A stretch of 64,000 nucleotides of DNA, taken from the NCBI GenBank assembly GCA_963735955.1, contig CAVTND010000004.1:62001-126000 (forward strand). The letters are read 5' to 3'. The translations under genes were made by a program, and so were the position numbers. Shown in pieces: positions 55,641 to 64,000 of the stretch. The notes under the pieces are model-generated. The model worked only from the letters and a program-made list of their open reading frames with translations, did no database searches and was not told where the DNA came from. Position 1 is the stretch's first letter; every line of letters starts with the position of its first letter. Source of the DNA: CAVTND01 sp963735955. GTDB taxonomy: Bacteria > Pseudomonadota > Gammaproteobacteria > Burkholderiales > Burkholderiaceae_F.

Positions 55641-56067
55641 GTTCGATTTTTCCGCCGAAGTAGGTTTTGTTGCCCTGTTCGCGGCCAGTTTCATTGCCGC
55701 GACCATACTTCCGGGCGGATCGGAGATTGTCCTCATTGGCGTAATCCACAAGCATCCGGAAGCGTTCTGGCAGGCGATCGGTGTCGCCACCCTGGGCAAT
55801 ACTCTGGGCGGGCTTGTCTCGTACTGGATGGGACGGCTGATCCCGAATCGGGTCCGGCATCGCGCCATTATTCATCTGCACCGTTATGGATACTGGGCCC
55901 TGCTCATGTCCTGGGCTCCGCTGGTGGGCGACGCGCTCGCGGTCGGTGCGGGTTGGCTGCGGCTCAATCCGTGGATCTCGCTCGCTGCGTTCGCCATCGG
56001 CAAGTTCGCGCGGTACCTGGTTGTGGCCGGGGGCTGGGCCTGGTTTGCCTCGATCTTTCTGGCCTGA
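55633..56067 (+). CDS. YqaA-family membrane protein (DedA-related)
   Basis: 144 aa with four predicted membrane segments. The N-terminal VALFAASFIAATILPGGSEI and GVATLGNTLGGLVSYWMGR with Gly-rich reentrant turns match the VTT/DedA-like YqaA group. The relatives handle undecaprenyl-phosphate or lipid flipping; this small member is not characterised. Either ATG 55633 or 55639 starts it. Divergent and overlapping with putA; a promoter must lie within the coding start of putA or further left. Confidence 0.85.
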   Translation: MLMFDFSAEVGFVALFAASFIAATILPGGSEIVLIGVIHKHPEAFWQAIGVATLGNTLGGLVSYWMGRLIPNRVRHRAIIHLHRYGYWALLMSWAPLVGDALAVGAGWLRLNPWISLAAFAIGKFARYLVVAGGWAWFASIFLA

Positions 56068-56217
56068 TCCGTTCTTCCATGAGGTCTCATCGATCGACGA
56101 GATCGATCACACGAGCGTGCAGCCATTTGGCGCGACGGCCGCTCGTATAATCGCCGGCTGTTTTGCAGCCCTCGCGCCAATCCTGGCGCCGCTGTCCAAC
56201 TCTTGCAAAGCCTCGCG

Positions 56218-56967
56218 ATGAAAATTCTGGTGCCGGTCAAGCGTGTCGTCGATTACAACGTCAAGGTCCGGGTCAAGTCTGACCAGACCGGTGTCGACAT
56301 TGCCAACGTCAAGATGTCTATGAATCCGTTTGACGAGATTGCAATCGAGGAAGCAATGCGGCTTAAGGAAGCCGGCGTAGCGACAGAAGTGATTGCCGTG
56401 TCCTGCGGCGTGGCGCAGTGCCAGGAGACGCTGCGTACGGCGATGGCAATCGGCGCCGATCGTGCGATCCTGGTTGAAACCGACGTTGAACTGCAGCCGC
56501 TCGCTGTGGCCAAGCTGCTGAAGGCGCTGGTTGACAGGGAAAAGCCGGGCATTGTGATCGCCGGGAAGCAGGCGATCGACGATGACGCCAATCAGACTGG
56601 CCAGATGCTCGCAGCCCTGGCCGACCTGCCGCAGGCTACCTTTGCATCGAAGGTGAAGATCGTCGACGGTCGTGCCGAGGTGACGCGCGAAGTTGACGGT
56701 GGCCTGGAAACTGTTTCGATCAGCCTGCCGGCGGTCGTGACAACCGACCTGCGCCTGAATGAGCCCCGTTATGTGACCCTGCCGAACATCATGAAGGCGA
56801 AGAAGAAGCCGCTCGAGATAGTGAAGCCGGCCGATCTCGGAGTCGACGTGACGCCACGCCTCAAAACCTTGAAGGTCACCGATCCGCCCGGACGCAAGGC
56901 CGGAGTCAAGGTCGCTGATGTGCCGGCGCTGGTTGCCAAGCTCCGGAATGAGGCCAAGGTGATTTGA
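56218..56967 (+). CDS. etfB: Electron transfer flavoprotein beta subunit
   Basis: 249 aa, complete. Small ETF subunit with the AMP-binding site. Family features: MKILVPVKRVVDYNVKVRV at the start, MSMNPFDEIAIEEAMRLKE, GADRAILVETD, GKQAIDDDANQTGQMLA and the signature VVTTDLRLNEPRYVTLPNIM. It accepts electrons from acyl-CoA dehydrogenases and passes them via ETF-QO to ubiquinone. No Shine-Dalgarno is obvious. Followed by etfA after 93 bases. Confidence 0.95.
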   Translation: MKILVPVKRVVDYNVKVRVKSDQTGVDIANVKMSMNPFDEIAIEEAMRLKEAGVATEVIAVSCGVAQCQETLRTAMAIGADRAILVETDVELQPLAVAKLLKALVDREKPGIVIAGKQAIDDDANQTGQMLAALADLPQATFASKVKIVDGRAEVTREVDGGLETVSISLPAVVTTDLRLNEPRYVTLPNIMKAKKKPLEIVKPADLGVDVTPRLKTLKVTDPPGRKAGVKVADVPALVAKLRNEAKVI

Positions 56968-57060
56968 CGCTAGTGCAGCACTCGCGCTTGGCCGCGAACC
57001 GGCCGTGACGCAGGACGTGGATACCAGTGCGACTGGATTGGATTCTCAAAGGAAGCAAAG

Positions 57061-57993
57061 ATGACAGCCCTCGTACTTGCAGACCACGACAACAAGACGC
57101 TGAAGGCGTCGACTCTGAACACTGTGACCGCAGCGGCCAAGGCGGGCGGCACGGTTGACGTTCTGGTGGTCGGACACAATGCTGGCGAGATCGGGAAACA
57201 GGCTGCGAAGATAACGGGTGTCGCCAAGGTACTGCTGGCCGACGCGCCGCAGTTTGCTGATGGTCTGGCGGAGGCGGTTGCCGACCAGGTGGTGGCGCTC
57301 GCCAAGGGCTACAGCCATGTCTTTGCTCCCGCGACGGCTTACGGCAAGAACATCCTGCCGAGAGTCGCCGCCAAGCTTGACTGCGCGCAGGTGTCTGACA
57401 TCATCAGCGTCGAATCGGCCGACACCTTCACGCGGCCGATCTATGCCGGCAATGCGATTGCCACGGTCCAGTCACCCGACGCCATCAAGGTGGTGACGGC
57501 ACGGCCGACGAATTTCGATGCCGCGCCGGCCGATGGTGGCGCAGCCACAGTCGAAAGTGTCACGGTTACGAGCGGCTCCGGATCGTCGCGCTTTGTTTCG
57601 CGCGATATCGCCAAATCCGACCGGCCAGAGCTGCAAGGCGCAAAAGTCGTGGTCTCGGGTGGCCGCGGCATGGGGTCGGCCGAAAACTTCAAACTGCTCG
57701 ATCCGCTTGCCGACAAATTGAATGCGGCGATGGGCGCGTCGCGCGCAGCGGTCGATGCGGGCTACGCGCCCAACGACTGGCAGGTCGGACAAACCGGCAA
57801 GGTGGTGGCGCCGCAGCTCTATATCGCGATTGGCATTTCCGGAGCGATCCAGCACCTCGCCGGCATGAAGGATTCGAAGGTGATTGTTGCGATCAACAAG
57901 GACGCCGAAGCGCCGATCTTTTCCGTGGCCGACTATGGGCTGGTCGGTGACTTGTTCGAGGTCGTACCGCAGTTGGTCAAGGAACTCGGTTAG
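57061..57993 (+). CDS. etfA: Electron transfer flavoprotein alpha subunit
   Basis: 310 aa, complete. FAD-bearing ETF subunit. The C-terminal FAD domain is clear: KVVVSGGRGMGSAENFKLLD, SRAAVDAGYAPNDWQVGQTG, PQLYIAIGISGAIQHLAGM and the final IFSVADYGLVGDLFEVVPQL. It pairs with etfB. AAGGAAG lies five bases upstream of ATG 57061. The next gene is an acyl-CoA dehydrogenase, its natural electron donor, 107 bases on. Confidence 0.95.
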   Translation: MTALVLADHDNKTLKASTLNTVTAAAKAGGTVDVLVVGHNAGEIGKQAAKITGVAKVLLADAPQFADGLAEAVADQVVALAKGYSHVFAPATAYGKNILPRVAAKLDCAQVSDIISVESADTFTRPIYAGNAIATVQSPDAIKVVTARPTNFDAAPADGGAATVESVTVTSGSGSSRFVSRDIAKSDRPELQGAKVVVSGGRGMGSAENFKLLDPLADKLNAAMGASRAAVDAGYAPNDWQVGQTGKVVAPQLYIAIGISGAIQHLAGMKDSKVIVAINKDAEAPIFSVADYGLVGDLFEVVPQLVKELG

Positions 57994-58100
57994 CCACATA
58001 GGGAATCGCGCGGCCGGCCGGGGGCACGGGCCGCGGCAACATCTACTTCAAGCCCAATTCACAGCAAGTTGCGCCGAAAGTCGGCGGCAGGATTTCGACC

Positions 58101-59914
58101 ATGAGCTACGCCCCCGTCAAGGACATGCTGTTCGTCCTGAATGAGCTCGCTGGCCTGCATGAGATTCAGAAGCTGCCCGGCTGCGAGGATGCGACCGACG
58201 AAACCGTACAGGCCGTCCTCGAGGAAAACGCCCGCTTCATGGCCGAGGTGGTGGCGCCCTTGAACTGGCTGGCAGATGTGGCTCCCGGGCGCTGGGAAGA
58301 CGGCAAGGTCATCACGGCGGCTGGATTCAAGGAAGCTTTCCGCGCTTTTGCCGAGGCGGGCTGGCAGGGAATCATGCACCCGACCCGCTATGGCGGCCAG
58401 GGTCTGCCAAGATCGTCGCGGCCGCGTGCATGGAACTGATGCAGTCGGCCAATCTCTCATTCGCCTTGTGTCCACTGCTGAGCGACGGTGCGATCGAAGC
58501 GCTGCTGGTCGCCGGCTCCGACGAGCAGAAGGATTTCTTTCTCGGCCGACTGATCGACGGCAGCTGGACCGGCACCATGAATCTGACCGAGCCGCAGGCA
58601 GGATCGGATCTGGCCCAGGTCAGGACCAAGGCGGTGGTTCAGCCTGACGGCAGCTATCGCCTGTTCGGCCAGAAGATCTTCATCACTTTCGGTGAACACG
58701 ATCTGGCCGAAAACATCATTCACCTTGTGCTGGCGCGCACACCCGAGGCACCCGAGGGTGTCAAGGGAATTTCGCTTTTCATCGTGCCCAAGGTGATGAC
58801 AAGGGCGGACGGCACACTTGGCGCGCGCAACGATGTTTACTGTGCTTCGATCGAGCACAAGCTCGGCATCAAGGCGAGTCCGACCTGCGTCCTTCTGTTT
58901 GGCGATGGCAAGTTTCCGGTGGCGGCGGACGGAGCTGCCGCGCCGGGCGCGATTGGCTACCTGGTCGGTGAAGAGAACCGCGGCCTTGAATACATGTTCG
59001 TCATGATGAATGCCGCGCGCTTCCAGGTCGGCATGCAGGGAATCGCAGTGGCAACGCGTGCCTACTGCAAGGCTGCCGAATTCGCGAAGGAGCGGATGCA
59101 AAGCCGCGCAGTCGAGGGATCGAGCGGTCCGGTGGCCATCGTGCGTCACCCCGACGTGCGACGCATGCTGATGACTATGCGAGCATTGACAGAGGCGGGC
59201 CGCGCTCTCGCCTATGTGGCGGCGGGGCATGAGGACATGGCGCACCATCATCCGGACGAGCACGTTCGCAAGAAGGCCAAGGCGGCCTACGAATACCTCG
59301 TGCCGATTGTCAAAGGCTGGTCGACCGAGAATTCAATTGAAGTGGCCTCGCTTGGCGTGCAGGTTCACGGCGGCATGGGTTTCATCGAGGAAACCGGAGC
59401 GGCCCAGTACTACCGCGATGCCCGAATCCTGACGATCTACGAAGGCACGACAGCGATCCAGGCCAATGACCTGGTTGGACGCAAGACTGCGCGCGACGGC
59501 GGTCAGGCTGCCAAGGCTTTCATTGCCCAGATGCGCGCGACTGCTGACGAAATGATCAAGCATGATGGCGATCTTGCCGCCATCGGTCGCCGACTCGCGG
59601 TCGGGGCCGACGCCTATGCGGCGGCCGTCGATTTTGTGGTCGCGCAGTACAAACAGGAAATCCGGGCCGTGTTTGCCGGTTCGGTGCCTTACCTGAAACT
59701 GGCCGGCATCGTGCACGGCGGCTGGCAGATGGCTCGCGCTGCGTTGGCGGCGGATTCCCGCCTGTCAGCGGGTGCGGATACGGGATTCTTCCGAGCCAAG
59801 ATTGCTACCGCACGTTTCTTTGCCGACCATGTGCTGGTGGCCGCACCCACCCTAGCCGAAACCGTTATCGCCGGCGCAAGCGGCACCCTGGCGCTCGCGG
59901 AAGAGCAGTTCTGA
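58101..59914 (+). CDS. Acyl-CoA dehydrogenase with C-terminal extension (AcdH/FadE-like)
   Basis: About 604 aa once repaired. It oxidises acyl-CoA to enoyl-CoA and feeds ETF. Marks are MTLPTRYGGQG-like (MHPTRYGGQGLP) before the break, then GTMNLTEPQAGSDLAQVRT, FGQKIFITFGEHD, ASPTCVLLFGDG, GLEYMFVMMNAARFQVGMQG, EVASLGVQVHGGMGFIEETG and YYRDARILTIYEGTTAIQA. The length and the extra C-terminal domain put it in the long-form dehydrogenases of proteobacteria. A base missing near 58409 shifts the frame (the repaired stretch reads GLPKIVAAACMELMQ). CAGGA precedes ATG 58101. Confidence 0.93.
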
Positions 59915-60115
59915 GCGGTTGCGAGGCGGAACAGGCGTCACCTTGGTGTGGAGCCGCCGCCGCTCTGATCGAGAAAACTGAAGCAATAGAGCCTGACTAT
60001 CAACTGAATTTGAACAATTAATTGGGTCTTGCGTCGGTCGCGGCGTAGATTGCTATCAACCGCGGAGCGAGGGCTGCCCGCGGCGTGCTTTCTCATTCAT
60101 CGCTGGAGACTCAAG

Positions 60116-60535
60116 ATGCAACTCAAGGGCTCGAAAACCGAACAGAATCTGAAGGACGCGTTCGCTGGAGAATCGCAGGCGAATCGCCGGTACCTGTACT
60201 TCGCAGGCAAGGCCGACGTCGAAGGCTATAACGATGTGGCTGCGGTATTCAGATCCACCGCCGAAGGCGAAACCGGCCATGCACACGGTCATCTGGACTA
60301 TCTCGCAGCCGTCGGTGATCCGGCCACAGGTCTGCCGATCGGTCCGACGCGCTCGAACCTGAAGTCGGCGATTGCCGGTGAGACACACGAATACACGGAC
60401 ATGTACCCAGGCATGGCCAAGTCGGCGCGCACCGAGGGGTTCGAGGAGATTGCCGACTGGTTCGAAACACTGGCCAAAGCCGAACGCTCGCATGCCAACA
60501 AGTTCCAGCGGACGCTCGATTCGATCGTTGACTAG
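60116..60535 (+). CDS. Rubrerythrin-type diiron protein, no rubredoxin domain
   Basis: 139 aa, start ATG 60116 (GGAGACTCAAG upstream). A four-helix bundle with the ligand runs FAGESQANRRYLYFA and AEGETGHAHGHL, then IAGETHEYTDMYPGM and LAKAERSHANKF, giving the Glu/His set of a non-haem diiron site. There is no C-terminal CxxC pair, so it lacks rubredoxin and must get electrons from another donor. Rubrerythrins reduce H2O2 in the cytoplasm. Next to an Fe-S protein and a DUF3501 gene, a combination found in other proteobacteria. Confidence 0.92.
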   Translation: MQLKGSKTEQNLKDAFAGESQANRRYLYFAGKADVEGYNDVAAVFRSTAEGETGHAHGHLDYLAAVGDPATGLPIGPTRSNLKSAIAGETHEYTDMYPGMAKSARTEGFEEIADWFETLAKAERSHANKFQRTLDSIVD

Positions 60536-60555
60536 TTCAGGGTGTCATCGACTGC

Positions 60556-60590
60556 GCCGCAAGATCAGATCCTTGCATCAGTCTTGCGGC
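60556..60590 (+). other. Inverted repeat between rubrerythrin and Fe-S genes
   Basis: GCCGCAAGA (60556-60564) and TCTTGCGGC (60582-60590) form a perfect 9-bp stem with a 17-base loop. No T-run follows, so it is not a standard terminator. It may be a transcript-stabilising hairpin or an operator. Confidence 0.5.
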
Positions 60591-60662
60591 ACGCTGTAAA
60601 GGTGATTCGCGCCTGCAAGGCGGGTCTTACGGCCTGCCTTGACCTTCAAGTTCTGGATTGAC

Positions 60663-62015
60663 ATGACCGTACGTGAGGGCAGCCTCGAGGCGCCGACCCG
60701 CCATCCGCTCGCCTGGAAGAGCCCCGAGTTTCACGACGAGGTGGCACTGCACAAGGAATTTGAGCGAGTCTTTGACATCTGCCACGGCTGCCGCCGCTGT
60801 GTCAGCCTGTGCGGAGCATTTCCGACCCTGTTCGACCTCGTCGACAACGGCCCGACCGGAGAAGTCGACGGGGTGCCGAAGGAGAGGTATCAGGACGTCG
60901 TCGACCAGTGCTATCTGTGCGACATGTGCTACATGACCAAGTGCCCGTATGTGCCGCCGCATCCGTGGAACCTGGACTTCCCGCACCTGATGCTGCGTGC
61001 CAAGGCAGTTCATTTTCAGAAGCACAGCGCGCCGCTGACCGACCGGGTCCTGACGTCGATGGACAAGGTCGGCATGTTCGCCGGCATTCCGATCGTGACA
61101 GCCGCAATCAATGCAGTGAACCGGACCAAGCCGGCGCGCGTCTTGGTCGAGAAAGTAACCGGCATTGACCGCAGTGCCTGGCGGCCGGAATTTGCCTCGC
61201 GGACCCTGCATGCCGGACTTGTGTCGAGTGCTGCATTTGTGGTGCGCGATGGCGAGCGAACACCCGGCAAAGTGGCGATCTACTCCACCTGCTATGTCAA
61301 CTACAACGATCCGGGTATCGGCCACGATCTGGCGCGCGTGCTCGCCCACAACGAGATTCCCTATCAGCTGGTCGACAAGGAAGTGTGCTGCGGCATGCCG
61401 AAGCTCGAGATAGGTGACCTAGCTTCGGTCGAGCGTCTGAAGAATGTCAACATCCCTCAGCTGGCGCAGCTCGCGCGGGATGGCTTCGCAATCCTGGCGC
61501 CGATTCCTTCGTGTGCCTTGATGTACAAGCAGGAACTGCCTCTGATGTTCCCGGACGATGCGGAGGTGCAACTAGTCAAGGACGCGGTGTGGGACCCGTT
61601 CGAGTACCTGGTCGCCCGCCATCGGGATGGCTTGTTAAAGACCGATTTCAGGCAGCGTCTCGGTGCGGTCTCGTATCACATTCCCTGCCATGGGCGTGTG
61701 CAGAACATCGGCCGCAAGACCGAGGAGATGCTGAAGTTGCTGCCGGATACCAGCGTCCACACGGTCGAACGTTGTTCGGGCCACTCGGGGCTGTGGGGAA
61801 CGCGCACGGCGTACCACGCGATGGCGATGAAGATTGGCAAACCGGTTTTCAAGAGCATGGCGGAGGCCAAACCCGACTACATCAGTTCGGACTGCCAGCT
61901 GGCCGCCCACCATATCGAGCAGGGAATCGGGCAATTCGCAGCGTCCGCTCTGGAGGGCAAGACGCCGATCCTGGCGCATCCGTTGACCCTGGTGCGCATC
62001 GCCTACGGGCTATAG
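60663..62015 (+). CDS. HdrD/GlpC-like iron-sulfur protein (CCG domains)
   Basis: 450 aa. Two 4Fe-4S motifs near the N-terminus: CHGCRRCVSLC and CYLCDMCYMTKCP. After these come two cysteine-rich (CCG-type) regions, recognisable by EVCCGMPKLEIGD with SCALMYKQELP, and by CHGRVQNIGRKTEEM with ERCSGHSGLWG. It resembles the electron-transfer subunit of heterodisulfide reductase and glycerol-3-phosphate dehydrogenase C. It could pass electrons to the adjacent rubrerythrin. No DNA or membrane segments. Followed by DUF3501 after 12 bases, so one operon. Confidence 0.9.
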   Translation: MTVREGSLEAPTRHPLAWKSPEFHDEVALHKEFERVFDICHGCRRCVSLCGAFPTLFDLVDNGPTGEVDGVPKERYQDVVDQCYLCDMCYMTKCPYVPPHPWNLDFPHLMLRAKAVHFQKHSAPLTDRVLTSMDKVGMFAGIPIVTAAINAVNRTKPARVLVEKVTGIDRSAWRPEFASRTLHAGLVSSAAFVVRDGERTPGKVAIYSTCYVNYNDPGIGHDLARVLAHNEIPYQLVDKEVCCGMPKLEIGDLASVERLKNVNIPQLAQLARDGFAILAPIPSCALMYKQELPLMFPDDAEVQLVKDAVWDPFEYLVARHRDGLLKTDFRQRLGAVSYHIPCHGRVQNIGRKTEEMLKLLPDTSVHTVERCSGHSGLWGTRTAYHAMAMKIGKPVFKSMAEAKPDYISSDCQLAAHHIEQGIGQFAASALEGKTPILAHPLTLVRIAYGL

Positions 62016-62027
62016 GGACACCACACC

Positions 62028-62621
62028 ATGGAGACGAGCATGCCGATTTCCCGCGCCAGCCTGCTGACGCTCGAAGCCTACGCGAAACAGCGCAAGGAAT
62101 TTCGTGCCAGGGTGCTGGCTCACAAGAAGAACCGTACCGTGCACCTGGGCGAGCACGTGACTCTGATCTTCGAAGACGAATTGACGGTGCGCTACCAGAT
62201 CCAGGAGATGCTGCGCATTGAAAAAACCTTCGAGGAAGCCGGAATCCAGGATGAGCTCGACGCTTACCTGCCGCTGGTCCCGGATGGCAGCAATCTGAAG
62301 GCCACGATGATGCTCGAGTACGACGATCCAGTGGTCCGAAAACAGGAGCTGGCACAGCTCAAGGGCATCGAGGACCGCACCTACGTACAGGTAGATGGTT
62401 GCCCGAGGGCATATGCGATTGCAGACGAGGATCTGGAACGCGAGAACGAAGAGAAGACCTCTTCCGTGCATTTCCTGCGTTTCGAATTCGACCAGGACAT
62501 GATTGCTTCGATCAAGAGCGGTGCGGCGCTCGCGATCGGCATCGATCACCCGCACTATGGCGTGCGCCTCGACGAAGTTTCGCCCGAGGTGCAGGCCTCG
62601 CTGGCAGGAGATCTTGCGTAA
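62028..62621 (+). CDS. DUF3501 family protein
   Basis: 197 aa (or 193 from ATG 62040, which has GGAG upstream). Family marks are SRASLLTLEAYAKQRKEFRA, LTVRYQIQEMLRIEKTFEEAG, YLPLVPDGSNLKATMMLEYDD, YVQVDGCPRAYAIADEDLER and GAALAIGIDHPHYG. No catalytic motif is known; no signal peptide. DUF3501 genes commonly travel with the rubrerythrin/Fe-S pair, so a shared peroxide or redox role is likely. The next gene overlaps its stop by eight bases. Confidence 0.9.
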   Translation: METSMPISRASLLTLEAYAKQRKEFRARVLAHKKNRTVHLGEHVTLIFEDELTVRYQIQEMLRIEKTFEEAGIQDELDAYLPLVPDGSNLKATMMLEYDDPVVRKQELAQLKGIEDRTYVQVDGCPRAYAIADEDLERENEEKTSSVHFLRFEFDQDMIASIKSGAALAIGIDHPHYGVRLDEVSPEVQASLAGDLA

Positions 62622-63741
62622 GGACAGGGCGCCGCAAGACGCGGGCGTTGCGCCCGCGCCGGTGCATATCGTGCGCAAGGGGCGCGGAGCGGCGTCCAAT
62701 ATCGCGCACCGGTTCGAATCGGTCGAACGCGAAGTCGACGTTGATGCGCTCGAGCATGCTCGCCTCGAGGGAGAACTGGACGAGTTGCCGCCGCTCGCCA
62801 CTTCAGTGAATTTCGAGACTGCGCGCAGCCTGATCACCTACAACGATTCGCCCGACATTCCGTTTGACCGCTCGATCAATCCCTATCGCGGCTGCGAACA
62901 CGGCTGCGTCTACTGCTATGCACGGCCGACTCACAGTTATTTGAACCTCTCGCCGGGCCTGGATTTCGAGACTCGTCTGGTTGCCAAGTCCAATGCTGCC
63001 GAGGCGCTCGTGCGCGATCTCTCCGCGCCCTCGTACCGTGCGGCGACGCTCGCTCTGGGCACCGTCACCGACTGCTATCAGCCGATCGAACGCGACTTGA
63101 AGATCACGCGCAGGATCATCGAGGTTTTGGGTCGAAGCCGTCATCCATTCGGGATCGTCACCAAGTCGTCCCTGATCGAACGCGATCTCGACCTGCTCGC
63201 ACCCTTGGCCGCGGAGCAATTGTTTGAAGCTTTCGTGAGCATCACAACGCTGGAGTCTTCCCTGTCGCGCACGCTCGAGCCACGCGCCGCGAGCCCGGCC
63301 CGCCGCCTGCGGACGGTCGAGACACTGGCGCGTGCCGGAGTAAGGGTGCATGTCAACTTCGCGCCGGTGATTCCCTTTGTCAATGAGCCCGAACTCGAGC
63401 GCGTGCTCGAAGCCGCGCGCGATGCCGGCGCGGTGCGCGCGCACTACACGATCGTGCGCCTGCCCTGGGAAGTGGCGCCGCTGTTCGAGCAGTGGCTGGC
63501 TGCGCATTGCCCCGATCGGGCCCAGCGCGTCATGAACCGGATCCGTGAGATGCGCGGCGGGCGCGACAACGACGCGCGCTTCGGCACGCGCATGAAAGGA
63601 GAGGGCGTCTGGGCCGATCTGATTCGCCAGCGGTTTCGAAGCGCAGCTGCGCGACTTGGACTCGATCGCGCCGTTCCACCGCTGCGCGCCGACCTGTTCG
63701 TGCCACCGAAGCTGGAACGACCGCAGCTCGATCTCTTCTAA
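62614..63741 (+). CDS. PA0069-family radical SAM protein (SPL-like)
   Basis: 375 aa with a TTG start at 62614 (AGGAG four bases upstream, overlapping the DUF3501 stop); a later start near the conserved KGRGAASN would also be possible. The 4Fe-4S SAM site is YRGCEHGCVYCYARPTH. Other marks are DLSAPSYRAATLALGTVTD, RHPFGIVTKSSLIERDLD, VSITTLESSLSRTLEPRA and VHVNFAPVIPFVNEPEL. It is related to spore photoproduct lyase-like enzymes, but the reaction of the PA0069 group is unknown. Confidence 0.92.
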   Translation: MRKDRAPQDAGVAPAPVHIVRKGRGAASNIAHRFESVEREVDVDALEHARLEGELDELPPLATSVNFETARSLITYNDSPDIPFDRSINPYRGCEHGCVYCYARPTHSYLNLSPGLDFETRLVAKSNAAEALVRDLSAPSYRAATLALGTVTDCYQPIERDLKITRRIIEVLGRSRHPFGIVTKSSLIERDLDLLAPLAAEQLFEAFVSITTLESSLSRTLEPRAASPARRLRTVETLARAGVRVHVNFAPVIPFVNEPELERVLEAARDAGAVRAHYTIVRLPWEVAPLFEQWLAAHCPDRAQRVMNRIREMRGGRDNDARFGTRMKGEGVWADLIRQRFRSAAARLGLDRAVPPLRADLFVPPKLERPQLDLF

Positions 63742-63745
63742 GCGC

Positions 63746-64000
63746 TCAGCCCGCCGGGCCCTGGAGATGTTCGAACACGGTCTGGGTCAGCAGGGCAATC
63801 GTTGCCATCAGGGCAATTGCGCCGAAGAACAGAGTCGCGACTGCCACGAGCACTGCGTCCCACCCGCTGTGGTTGCGTCGATCAGAATCCGGGTTGAAGC
63901 GGCCATCGAAGCGCTCGTCGGGCATCAGCGCAATGAACAGCGCCTCGATGAAGCCCGCCACCACCGGGACCATGAACACAAAGAACGGCGGCGACTGGTA
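63746..64000 (-). CDS. Membrane protein, 5' part beyond the window
   Basis: Partial: the frame is open to the right edge (QSPPFFVFMVPVVAGFIEAL). At least two membrane helices are seen (VFMVPVVAGFIEALFIALM and VLVAVATLFFGAIALMATIALL) separated by a charged loop (ERFDGRFNPDSDRRNHSG). No family is recognised. It ends four bases after the stop of the radical SAM gene on the opposite strand (convergent). Confidence 0.6.
   Translation of the reverse strand, partial: YQSPPFFVFMVPVVAGFIEALFIALMPDERFDGRFNPDSDRRNHSGWDAVLVAVATLFFGAIALMATIALLTQTVFEHLQGPAG

Noticed and set aside
53343..56150. 935-aa open frame on the plus strand
   Set aside because: It is the antisense of putA and of the neighbouring start region; PutA has clear catalytic motifs on the minus strand.

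Overview
The window is GC-rich chromosomal DNA from a pseudomonadotal bacterium, most likely a betaproteobacterium close to Burkholderiales. The reasons are the MoxR-DUF58-TgpA-MltB cluster, the FbpA/Bfd/Bfr/HemP iron block, the PutA and ETF genes, and a palindromic intergenic repeat at 22026-22098 of a kind I associate with Burkholderiales. That placement is an inference. No rRNA, tRNA or CRISPR was seen. About 25 genes carry a single-base frameshift or stop that one inserted or deleted base would repair. The breaks are spread over unrelated housekeeping and accessory genes, so many may be consensus errors of a long-read or metagenome assembly rather than true decay.

Layout. 1-8.7 kb: a surface module made of a 5'-truncated SdrD/Cna_B-DUF11 repeat protein, an Ig-plus-beta-barrel outer membrane protein and an OmpA-like protein. 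8.7-13.85 kb: an integron remnant read on the minus strand. It has an attI-like site (13707-13766), a LexA-type box where the intI promoter should be (13819-13838) and five attC sites, each closing a small cassette: two helical unknowns (one of them cut by an IS5-family element), a SnoaL-like lipoprotein, a small hydrophobic protein and a methyltransferase. A RidA gene lies at the distal end. No integrase gene is present. 14-24.1 kb: a PEP mutase/isocitrate lyase-like enzyme, a GST, a two-component system with a Spy/CpxP-like protein, then MoxR-DUF58-TgpA-MltB.

24.1-31.4 kb: histone-deacetylase-like amidohydrolase, acyl-CoA ligase (two lesions), enoyl-CoA hydratase, an amidinohydrolase paired with ornithine aminotransferase, and an SRPBCC protein. 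31.8-38.3 kb (all minus): a probable copper uptake and delivery block: DUF2946, TonB-dependent receptor, His/Cys-rich BNR-repeat protein, thioredoxin-like protein, second DUF2946, an unknown small protein, PCu(A)C and SCO. 38.4-45.5 kb: an Lrp-type regulator, MFS transporter, PaiB-like and GlcG-like proteins, YdcF, propionyl-CoA synthetase and a REC/degenerate-GGDEF regulator.

45.6-50.7 kb: NlpC/P60 peptidase, then an iron block behind a double Fur-box-like palindrome: ferric-binding protein, Bfd, bacterioferritin, FTR1 permease, HemP (a short gene with no ATG start), a signal-peptide stub that may be what is left of a haem receptor, and ChaN. 50.8-64 kb: a phytoene-desaturase-like FAD enzyme, PutA, a YqaA membrane protein, ETF beta and alpha with an acyl-CoA dehydrogenase, then rubrerythrin, an HdrD/GlpC-like Fe-S protein, DUF3501, a PA0069-type radical SAM protein and a truncated membrane protein. 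Fatty-acid and amino-acid oxidation genes (PutA, RocD, PrpE, acyl-CoA genes) feed electrons through ETF. Iron and copper genes support the Fe-S, haem and cytochrome oxidase needs of that respiration.
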